Source: Chloroflexota bacterium (GTDB lineage: Bacteria; Chloroflexota; UBA6077; CF-72). Taken from it: a DNA stretch of 5,374 nucleotides. Below the pieces are notes generated by a model that saw only the letters and a list, made by a program, of their open reading frames with translations, did no database searches and was not told the DNA's origin. Positions 1-5,278 of this stretch are shown piece after piece (within the stretch, counting starts at the first letter, position 1; each line of letters starts with the position of its first letter). The position numbers were made by a program, and so were the translations under genes. The stretch is taken from positions 1 through 5,374 of the forward strand of contig JAFAWJ010000954.1 of the NCBI GenBank assembly GCA_019242065.1, read 5' to 3'.

Positions 1-306
1 GCGCCGGTGCAGGCAGCTCCACAGCGACTGCCCTTCGACGTACTCCAGGACCATGACGGGCTCGGATGGATCGGACAACACGTGCTGCAGGCCCGGATGA
101 TCGAGTCCGGCGGCAATCTCGATTTCACGGCGGTACTGTTTGAAGGCGACGAGATCGCCGGCCGTCGTGAGGTGGGGTATTTTCAGCACCACTTCGCGAC
201 CCATGTCTGTGTCCGAGGCGCGATACACCTCGGCCGACGCCCCCGTCCCGAGCAACGCGCGGATCTCGTAGTGATCCAGGACGCAGTCACCCGGTGCGTA
301 GCGCAT
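1..306 (-). CDS. Ser/Thr protein kinase, N-terminal part (cut by window edge)
   Basis: The first 102 codons of a Hanks-type Ser/Thr protein kinase, which would transfer phosphate from ATP to Ser/Thr of target proteins. Visible N-lobe features are a glycine-rich loop GTGASAEVYRA (about residues 20-30), the ATP-anchoring lysine in VVLKIP (K42), a helix-C glutamate in RREIEIAAGLDHPGL (E61 or E63), and the hinge VMVLEYVEGQSL (about 84-95). The catalytic HRD and DFG motifs would lie beyond the edge, so activity cannot be judged. The ATG at 306 is four bases after the stop of the KdpD-N/USP gene. No strong Shine-Dalgarno is seen, so translation is probably coupled to the upstream gene. The neighbours suggest it belongs to the same signalling unit, but its substrate is unknown. 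The third glycine of the usual GxGxxG loop is replaced (GTGASA), which is common in bacterial kinases. Confidence 0.9.
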   Translation of the reverse strand, partial: MRYAPGDCVLDHYEIRALLGTGASAEVYRASDTDMGREVVLKIPHLTTAGDLVAFKQYRREIEIAAGLDHPGLQHVLSDPSEPVMVLEYVEGQSLWSCLHRR

Positions 307-310
307 CGGC

Positions 311-1471
311 TCAGTGCTCGCGTCCGTCACGGTCGGCCACCACGTGCACGTCGACGTCGCCAGACAGGCGCAGCAGGTTCTGGACGACCGACCCGCGCAA
401 CACCTCGTGCAGCCGACCATGTCGCGAGTGGCCGATAATGATGCTGCCCACATTCTTTTCGTGGGCGAGCTGCACCAGGGCGCCCGCCACGTCGCTGGCC
501 TGGATGCGGATCGGCTCCGCGCCAAGGTCCTCCGCGAACCGCAGGTTGTCCTCCAGTGCGCGCTTGTGCTCCGGTGCCGCCGACGCCCAGCGCGGCGTTT
601 CGATGAACACCGCCAGCAGCTCCGACCGGTACCGGTTCGCCATCCGCCAGCCGCGACGAATCAGATTCTGCGATTGTGGCGCCGCGTCGACGCAGACCAT
701 GACCCGCTCGCCCGCGGACCACGACGCGTCAATCTGGTGCTCGTGCATGTAGTCTTCGAGATCCTGTTCGCACACCTGCGCCATCTTGCGTAGCGCCATG
801 TCGCGGAGCGCGATCAGGTTTCCCTCGCGGAAGAACGAATCCAACGCTCGCTCGGCGCGCTCCGGTGGATAGACATTGCCGTGTCTCATCCGCTGGCGTA
901 GCGCATGTGGCGCCATGTCGATGAGCTCCACTTCGTCGGCGTGGTCGATGACCTGGTCGGGTATCCGCTCGCGAACGTGGACGCCTGTGATGTTTTCGAC
1001 GATGTCCGCCAGGCTCTCCAGGTGCTGGATGTTTACCGTGCTGATCACGGTGACGCCGGCCGCAAGCAGATCCTCGACGTCGTGCCAGCGCTTCTCATGT
1101 CGGGAGCCCGGTGCGTTGGTATGTGCCAGTTCGTCCACCAGAGCTACCGCAGGGTGCCGCTCGATCACGGCATCGGTGTCCATTTCTTCGACCACGACGC
1201 CGCGGTAGGTGATCTGCTTGCGGGGGACTTGCTCCAGCGACGCCGCCAGCTCGGCGGTTTTCGGCCGGCCGTGGTTCTCGATAAAGCCGATGACGGCATC
1301 GGTGCCGCGTTGCTTGCGGCGCAACAGCTCCTCGAGCGCCGTATAGGTCTTGCCAACGCCTGGCGCGATGCCGAGATAGACGCGATGGCGGCCGCGGGCA
1401 CCCGAGCCCGCTTCGCTGCGCACGCGATCGAGCATCTCCTCGGGGCTGGGTCGGCCATCGGCGCGGGTCAT
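311..1471 (-). CDS. Stand-alone KdpD N-terminal domain plus USP domain
   Basis: A 386-residue cytoplasmic protein equal to the N-terminal half of KdpD (full-length E. coli KdpD is about 895 residues). It has a Walker A motif GIAPGVGKT (residues 34-42), the KdpD signature LVDELAHTNAPGSRHEKRW (111-129, including Walker B-like VDE), TVNIQHLESL, and a conserved NLIALRDMALRKMAQ stretch. A universal stress protein (USP) domain follows from about residue 245 (RVMVCVD...), with IIIGHSRHG...RGS near the end. There are no membrane segments and no HisKA or HATPase domain. In KdpD this half binds ATP and tunes the kinase/phosphatase balance. Here it must act in trans or on another partner. The ATG at 1471 overlaps the RR2 stop as ATGA, with GGACGGAG just upstream. 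A longer reading to 1615 would run back into RR2 and is unlikely. Short KdpDs are known in some cyanobacteria (Anabaena). Confidence 0.93.
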   Translation of the reverse strand: MTRADGRPSPEEMLDRVRSEAGSGARGRHRVYLGIAPGVGKTYTALEELLRRKQRGTDAVIGFIENHGRPKTAELAASLEQVPRKQITYRGVVVEEMDTDAVIERHPAVALVDELAHTNAPGSRHEKRWHDVEDLLAAGVTVISTVNIQHLESLADIVENITGVHVRERIPDQVIDHADEVELIDMAPHALRQRMRHGNVYPPERAERALDSFFREGNLIALRDMALRKMAQVCEQDLEDYMHEHQIDASWSAGERVMVCVDAAPQSQNLIRRGWRMANRYRSELLAVFIETPRWASAAPEHKRALEDNLRFAEDLGAEPIRIQASDVAGALVQLAHEKNVGSIIIGHSRHGRLHEVLRGSVVQNLLRLSGDVDVHVVADRDGREH

Positions 1472-2220
1472 GCTCCGTCCGTGGCGAAGCGATAGCCCAG
1501 GCCAGACTCGGTCAAGAGGTACTTTGGCGCCGCCAGGTCGTCCTCCAGCTTGCGTCGCAGGCGTGCGACGTACACGTGCAGAATATGCTCGCCACCCTCC
1601 CAGGACGGCCCCCACACGGCGTCGATCAACTGCCGATCGGAAAGAAATCGGTCAGGATGCGTGACGAAGAACTTGAGCAGCTCGTATTCGGTCGGCGTGA
1701 GATGCACCGGCCGACCGTCGCGCGCAATGCTGCGCTGCGCGAGGTCCAACTCCATCCCGCCAACACGCAGGATTGGCTCCGCACCGGTGGCGGGCTGTGC
1801 GACGTGTCGCAAAGCCACCCGGATGCGCGCCTCGAGCTCGTCCAGACCAATGGGCTTCGCGAGATAGTCATCCGCGCCGCGCTCGAGCGCCGCGACCGTG
1901 TCGCGCTCGGCGCGGCGCGAGGATAGCGCGATAATGGGCACGGCCGCGCGGGAGCGGAAATAGGAGATTGCCTGCGAGCCGCAGCCGTCGGCGAGGTCCA
2001 GGTCGATCATGACGAGGTCCGCGCGCTGCCGGTCGTAGGCGCGCGTGGCGTCTCTCAGGGACGTGACCAGCTCGAGTGTGAACTGGTGCTCGCGCAATTT
2101 GCGACGAATCAAGCGGGCGAGCCCTGGATCGTCTTCGATCAGCAGCAGTCGTGCGCCGGCGCGCCTCGGACTCCGCTCGCCCGCTTGGGCGCTCCGGTGG
2201 CTGTCTGCGACTGCGACCAT
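1468..2220 (-). CDS. OmpR/PhoB-family response regulator, KdpE-like (RR2)
   Basis: A 250-residue response regulator. The receiver domain spans about residues 24-140, with acidic pocket E29/D30/D31 (LLLIEDD), phospho-acceptor D73 (VMIDLDLADG), S100 or S101 and K122 (DDYLAKP). The winged-helix DNA-binding domain (about 150-248) has LTPTEYELLKFF, the recognition helix HILHVYVARLRRKL and the terminal YLLTESGLGYRF hairpin typical of KdpE. The receiver is slightly off consensus: LADGCG replaces the usual LPDxxG after the aspartate, and KPI replaces KPF. It also has about 22 extra N-terminal residues rich in Arg/Ala. The ATG at 2220 is the only good start and has no Shine-Dalgarno upstream. The gene overlaps the KdpD-N gene by four bases. 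It has no adjacent kinase of its own, so the likely phosphodonor is the KdpD-C-like kinase encoded upstream, possibly modulated by KdpD-N (inference). Confidence 0.93.
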   Translation of the reverse strand: MVAVADSHRSAQAGERSPRRAGARLLLIEDDPGLARLIRRKLREHQFTLELVTSLRDATRAYDRQRADLVMIDLDLADGCGSQAISYFRSRAAVPIIALSSRRAERDTVAALERGADDYLAKPIGLDELEARIRVALRHVAQPATGAEPILRVGGMELDLAQRSIARDGRPVHLTPTEYELLKFFVTHPDRFLSDRQLIDAVWGPSWEGGEHILHVYVARLRRKLEDDLAAPKYLLTESGLGYRFATDGA

Positions 2221-2227
2221 CGATGGA

Positions 2228-2233
2228 ATTGTC
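2228..2233 (-). promoter_or_regulatory. -10-like hexamer of the RR2 unit
   Basis: GACAAT on the minus strand matches TATAAT at four of six positions. It lies exactly 11 bases after the last TTGAG half-site and 7 bases before the ATG at 2220. No -35 hexamer is seen at 17 bases (GGTGCG occupies that place), as expected for an activator-dependent promoter. A start of transcription about 7 bases downstream would fall at or next to the ATG, which gives a leaderless mRNA. The call rests mainly on the identical placement at the kinase promoter. Confidence 0.5.
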
Positions 2234-2244
2234 GCGGCTGAGCC

Positions 2245-2293
2245 CTCAAACGCACCTCAACACAATGGCCAGATCGATCAAAAATATCTCAAC
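2245..2293 (-). promoter_or_regulatory. Operator of the RR2 unit: four direct TTGAG-type half-sites
   Basis: Read on the minus strand, the half-sites are GTTGAG (2293-2288), TTTGAT (2282-2277), GTTGAG (2261-2256) and TTTGAG (2250-2245). All point the same way. Steps are 11, 21 and 11 bases, making two tandem-repeat boxes whose corresponding positions are 32 bases (about three helical turns) apart. OmpR/PhoB-family regulators typically bind tandem repeats about 10-11 bases apart, one monomer per repeat. The same layout occurs upstream of the histidine kinase gene at 4737-4785. The proximal box covers the -35 region, as in class II activation. The likely ligand is RR1 and/or RR2 (inference). 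Confidence 0.6.
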
Positions 2294-2319
2294 GCTCTCA
2301 CTTGAGAGTTGTTTTTGAG
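2279..2319 (-). terminator. Possible intrinsic terminator after RR1
   Basis: On the minus strand a hairpin CTCTC-AAGT-GAGAG (2308-2295) can be extended imperfectly by AAC/GTT with a bulge and by outer TCTC/GAGA. It is followed by TATTTTTG (2286-2279), a short T run. This could end the kinase-RR1 transcript about 75-100 bases after the RR1 stop. The stem is AT-leaning and weak, and about nine bases separate its core from the T run. The T run also overlaps the distal operator box of RR2, so the elements could be unrelated to termination. Confidence 0.35.
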
Positions 2320-2383
2320 ACCAGGATCCCCGACGTTGATCTCGTAGTGAGAACCACATTCGTGAACTACTCACCGACGGCGC

Positions 2384-3115
2384 TTAGACGCGGCTGGTGA
2401 CGGTTTCGATCTCGTCGTTCGCCTCGGTGATTAACCGGTAGCCCACGCCCGGTTCCGTCACGATGTAGCGACGCACTGCGTTGGCGGATTGGAGCTTCTT
2501 CCGCAGGCGAGCGACATACACGTGGAGCGAGTGCGCCTGGGCGGCGTAGCTGGCGCCCCATACGGCGTCGGTGAGCATGCGATCCGTCAGCACCTTGTCC
2601 GGATGCGAGGTGAGAAGTTTGACGAGGTCCCACTCGGTGGGAGTCAGGCGCACCTCGCTGCCGCTCACGATCAGGCGCCGTCGCTCGAGGTCAACCTCCA
2701 GGTCGTCGAAGTGCAGGACGGCCTCAGTACTATCCGGCTGCTCCGCGTGGCGCAGCGCGACGCGCACGCGGGCGAGGAGTTCGTTGATGCCGAAAGGCTT
2801 GGTCAGATAATCATCGGCCCCCAGGTCGAGCGCGGTGACCTTGTCGCGCTCCGTCTCGCGCGACGAGAGCACGACGATTGGCGTATTGGCGCAGGTACGG
2901 ATGACGCGGATGATGTCCAGACCGTCCATATCCGGCAGTCCGAGATCGAGCAGCACCAGCTGCGGGTGCACGCGCGCGTATGCGTCCAGGGCATCCTGTC
3001 CAGTGCTCGCCGTGGAGACGTCGAAGTCGTGGTGGCCGAGGTTGGTCTGCACCGCGCGCAGAATGCCCGGCTCGTCGTCGACCACCAGCACTCGCGCTGG
3101 GGATGTCTGGCTCAC
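2384..3115 (-). CDS. OmpR/PhoB-family response regulator, KdpE-like (RR1)
   Basis: A 243-residue response regulator. The receiver has acidic residues D13/D14 (VLVVDDEPG), phospho-acceptor D57 (LVLLDLGLPDMDG), S84/S85 (IVVLSSRE) and K106 (DDYLTKPF), all at consensus. The winged helix (about 145-235) has LTPTEWDLVKLL, the recognition helix HSLHVYVARLRKKL and YIVTEPGVGYRL, close to KdpE. The start is taken as the GTG at 3115, whose GTGA overlaps the kinase stop codon and gives the normal receiver N-terminus. A longer reading to 3217 would add 34 residues lying inside the kinase gene and is unlikely. It is the natural partner of the kinase encoded just upstream. It would accept phosphate from the kinase histidine and bind DNA as a dimer. 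The target is probably the TTGAG-type boxes upstream of the kinase and RR2 genes (inference). Confidence 0.94.
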   Translation of the reverse strand: MSQTSPARVLVVDDEPGILRAVQTNLGHHDFDVSTASTGQDALDAYARVHPQLVLLDLGLPDMDGLDIIRVIRTCANTPIVVLSSRETERDKVTALDLGADDYLTKPFGINELLARVRVALRHAEQPDSTEAVLHFDDLEVDLERRRLIVSGSEVRLTPTEWDLVKLLTSHPDKVLTDRMLTDAVWGASYAAQAHSLHVYVARLRKKLQSANAVRRYIVTEPGVGYRLITEANDEIETVTSRV

Positions 3116-4713
3116 GCGGCGCTCGTTTCGGCCGGCGTCGGCTGCTCCGGCGCGGCAGCGGTCAACGGCAACGTGAAAGTAAACTGCGCACCGCCACCAG
3201 GTCGGTTCTCGACCCACACGCGCCCACCGTGCGCCTCGACGAGGCCCCGGACGATGGCAAGTCCCAGCCCCAGGCCCTGCGGACGCGGCCGGCCGTCCAT
3301 CACGCGGTAGAACGGATCAAAAAGTCGCGAGATGGACTGTGCCGGAATGCCGGGACCGTGGTCGCTGACCACGATCGCCAGTCCGCCCGAGATGCGACGT
3401 ACCTCCAGAGTGATGTCCGTGTCGGCCGGCGCGTATTTCGTGGCGTTCTCGACCAGGTTGTAGAGAACCTGGCCAATCTCGACCGGGTCAATCCACACTG
3501 GCGGCAGATCTTTTGGCACCGCGACCTGCAGGTGGTGACGTGCGGTGACCGTGCGCAGTCGATCGACGGTGTCCCCGATCAGCGTCTCCAGATCCTGCCA
3601 GCTTTTCTGAGGCCGCAGACTGCCCGCCTCGATGCGCGAGAGGTCCAGCAGGTTACCCACCAGCCGATTCAGCCGCTCGGCCTCCTGTTCGATCGCCTGG
3701 GCGAACCCCTGGCGTTCCTCCTCCGTCCACACCACGTCGTTCTGCCTGAGGCTGCTGGCGGAGGCCATGATGGTGGCCAGCGGCGTGCGTAAGTCGTGCG
3801 ACACGGCGTTCAGCAGCGCGCGGCGCAACTCGTCGGTGCGACGCAAAATCTCGGCCTCGGTCGCTTCCTGTCGCAGACGGGCGCGGTCCAGGGCGATCCC
3901 GATCTGGCCGGCCGCCAGCGATACCAGCCGGTCGTCGGTGCCGTCGAACTGGCCGTCCGCATCGACGAGCAGCAGCGCGCCGAAGCGACGGTCGTCGACT
4001 TTGATCGGCGCCAGGTGGACGTGGTCAAGGTCGCCGACTCCACGCGTCGGACGCACGATGCGCACCCACCGCCCCGTGGTCACGTGGTCGGTAACAGCCG
4101 CGGCAGCGCCACTGTGCAAAATGCGCCCCGCCGCGGCCGACTTGCCGTACGCGGAGAGCGCCGCCGGCGCGCTACCCGCCTTGAAGCGGCGTATCCCACC
4201 GTCCGCTTGCCACAACTCGATCACCAGACCGGTCACCCGGAGTTCGGCACGCACGCGCTCCGCGACCGGCACCAGCGCCTGATCGACGTCGTTGCCACCC
4301 AGCAGCCGCACGACGTCGTACAGGACGACAGCCTCGCGTTCGCGCTGCTGGGCTTCCCGAGCGCGCTGGCGTTGGCCGGCTGCCAGTTGGCCGGTGACGA
4401 TCGCGGTCAGGAGAAAGAACAGCAGCGAGACCCACTCTTCAGGATCGGACACCGTCAACTGGTGGATCGGTGCGACGAAGAACCAGTCGAAGACCAGAAA
4501 CGCCAGCACCGAGGCGAACACCGCCGGTCCGCGACCGAATGCCACGGCCGTCGCCATCACCGCCAGCAGGTACAGCATCGAGACATTGGCGATGTTGACT
4601 TGCCACAGGATGAAGCCGATGAACAGACTGACAGCCGTGACCGAGCCAAGGGCTGCCGCATAGCCGGCCAGCCCGCGCGGGCCAACGCGGATCTGCCCCA
4701 TCAGCGTGCGCAC
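3112..4713 (-). CDS. Membrane histidine kinase equal to the C-terminal half of KdpD
   Basis: A 533-residue sensor histidine kinase. Four membrane segments lie at about residues 17-38, 43-61, 64-82 and 94-111, with the DUF4118 pattern of KdpD (NVSMLYLLAV...GRGPAVFASVLAFLVFDWFFVAP). A basic, coiled linker (QRQRAREAQQRERE) leads to a GAF-like domain (about 125-280). HisKA has H306 in VSHDLRTPLATI. HATPase_c has the N box with N423 (NLVENATKYAP), G1 DHGPGIP (451-457), F box LFDPFYR and G2 GLGLGLAIV. The catalytic set looks complete. The KdpD ATP-binding and USP domains normally found before the membrane block are absent and are encoded separately at 311-1471. The start is taken as the GTG at 4713, since GGTGGGA lies upstream and the -10 placement fits. 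The ATG at 4701 (four residues shorter) is the alternative. The stop overlaps RR1. Confidence 0.94.
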   Translation of the reverse strand: MRTLMGQIRVGPRGLAGYAAALGSVTAVSLFIGFILWQVNIANVSMLYLLAVMATAVAFGRGPAVFASVLAFLVFDWFFVAPIHQLTVSDPEEWVSLLFFLLTAIVTGQLAAGQRQRAREAQQREREAVVLYDVVRLLGGNDVDQALVPVAERVRAELRVTGLVIELWQADGGIRRFKAGSAPAALSAYGKSAAAGRILHSGAAAAVTDHVTTGRWVRIVRPTRGVGDLDHVHLAPIKVDDRRFGALLLVDADGQFDGTDDRLVSLAAGQIGIALDRARLRQEATEAEILRRTDELRRALLNAVSHDLRTPLATIMASASSLRQNDVVWTEEERQGFAQAIEQEAERLNRLVGNLLDLSRIEAGSLRPQKSWQDLETLIGDTVDRLRTVTARHHLQVAVPKDLPPVWIDPVEIGQVLYNLVENATKYAPADTDITLEVRRISGGLAIVVSDHGPGIPAQSISRLFDPFYRVMDGRPRPQGLGLGLAIVRGLVEAHGGRVWVENRPGGGAQFTFTLPLTAAAPEQPTPAETSAA

Positions 4714-4719
4714 GGTGCG

Positions 4720-4725
4720 AGTATC
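4720..4725 (-). promoter_or_regulatory. -10-like hexamer of the kinase-RR1 unit
   Basis: GATACT on the minus strand matches TATAAT at four of six positions. It lies 11 bases after the last half-site and 6 bases before the GTG start at 4713. The hexamer 17 bases upstream (GCTTTT) is not -35-like. Transcription would begin at or near the GTG, implying a leaderless message. If the real start of transcription lies further upstream, GGTGGGA at 4730-4724 could instead serve as a Shine-Dalgarno for the GTG. Confidence 0.5.
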
Positions 4726-4736
4726 CCACCCGGCGC

Positions 4737-4785
4737 GTCAACAAAAGCTCAACGTTTTTCGCGGTTGTCTCACCGAAAGCTCAAC
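4737..4785 (-). promoter_or_regulatory. Operator of the kinase-RR1 unit: four direct TTGAG-type half-sites
   Basis: On the minus strand the half-sites are GTTGAG (4785-4780), GGTGAG (4774-4769), GTTGAG (4753-4748) and GTTGAC (4742-4737). The steps are 11, 21 and 11 bases. Two of them extend to the ten-base direct repeat GTTGAGCTTT, 32 bases apart. The proximal box would span about -40 to -24 and the distal box about -72 to -56 if transcription starts at 4713. The spacing is identical to the set upstream of RR2. It is likely bound by RR1 and/or RR2, giving autoregulation (inference). Confidence 0.62.
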
Positions 4786-4789
4786 ACGC

Positions 4790-4805
4790 CAAGACGCGTG
4801 TCTTG
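4790..4805. repeat. Short perfect inverted repeat upstream of the kinase operator
   Basis: CAAGAC-GCGT-GTCTTG has six-base arms around a four-base spacer and begins four bases beyond the distal operator box. It could be a further protein-binding site or a small hairpin. No T run follows on either strand, so it is not a convincing terminator. The RR2 promoter also has a short inverted repeat with a four-base spacer (2295-2308) just beyond its distal box, but the arm sequences differ. Confidence 0.4.
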
Positions 4806-5278
4806 AGGATGATCTGGATGTTCTCCACCACTGCGTAACTCCGCCGACACCCGCTCGTCCACCGGCCGACGAGATAACACCACCTCGGCGGCGCGGCCGA
4901 CACACGACGTGCGGGAGGCATGCACGTCGCGTGTGGTGCGTCGGCTCGGCTTGACACGCCGAACCCCGACCTCGCTCGCCCAGATCACACTCGATTCTGG
5001 CGTGCGTACGGTTCGCCGGGCTCATTTGCACTGTCGCCATGGCCTGGTTACACCCTGCCTCGTATGCGGCTGGACCCTTTTTACTTGAAGATGCTGGCGA
5101 GTCGCACCAGCCGGTCTGGCAACACATTCAGTGGCTCCGTGGAAATGTCACCGCTCGGAGCCGGAGCATTTGGCTTGCTGCCGTATTTCAAGGGCAGCGG
5201 CCAGGCCCAGTTCGGCGACATCACTGACGGAATTTCGACGAGAGCTCCACTCGCGGAGTAACCACGACTGAGCGTCGT
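4806..5278. other. Region without a convincing gene
   Basis: About 470 bases between the BTAD-like gene end and the kinase promoter. Open frames exist on both strands: plus strand 4920-5261, with an inner ATG at 5064, and the minus-strand frame after the BTAD-like stop down to 5081. None gives a recognisable protein or a clear ribosome binding site, and the longest minus-strand frame runs into the kinase promoter. The region holds a GC-rich stem-loop (4896-4945) and an adjacent small hairpin (TCGGC/GCCGA arms, 4946-4962). Confidence 0.55.
4896..4945. other. GC-rich imperfect stem-loop
   Basis: The inner arms CGACGTGC (4905-4912) and GCACGTCG (4922-4929) form eight pairs around a nine-base loop. 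CACA/TGTG continues the stem after a two-base bulge, and GCCGA/TCGGC closes it after a five-base bulge. It has no T tail. It may be the remains of a terminator or an RNA structure 3' of the BTAD-like gene, or it may be chance in GC-rich DNA. Confidence 0.35.

Noticed and set aside
7..793. Plus-strand open frames of 143-159 codons
   Set aside because: They lie opposite the Ser/Thr kinase and KdpD-N/USP genes, whose domain motifs are unmistakable on the minus strand. Such antisense frames are usual in GC-rich DNA.
1472..1615. Upstream extension of the KdpD-N/USP protein by 48 residues
   Set aside because: It would overlap the RR2 DNA-binding domain. The ATG at 1471 gives the normal KdpD N-terminus and an ATGA coupling overlap.
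3116..3217. Upstream extension of RR1 by 34 residues
   Set aside because: It lies inside the kinase coding end and adds no receiver sequence. The GTG at 3115 gives the usual length and a GTGA overlap.
4736..4741. TTGACG before the kinase gene as an ordinary -35 box
   Set aside because: It is only 10 bases from the -10-like hexamer, too close for a standard promoter. It fits better as the last of four regulator half-sites.
2489..4806. Long plus-strand open frames (up to 336 codons) opposite RR1 and the histidine kinase
   Set aside because: They are antisense to clear domain-bearing genes and their translations show no recognisable motif.
4951..4956. Perfect TTGACA on the plus strand as a -35 element
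   Set aside because: The hexamer 17 bases downstream is GCTCGC, with no -10-like sequence in range. It sits in the loop of a small hairpin and no plus-strand gene is supported.
4738..5127. Minus-strand open frame of 129 codons
   Set aside because: It covers the kinase operator, has no recognisable motif and has a composition rich in Arg, Ser and Cys typical of spurious frames.
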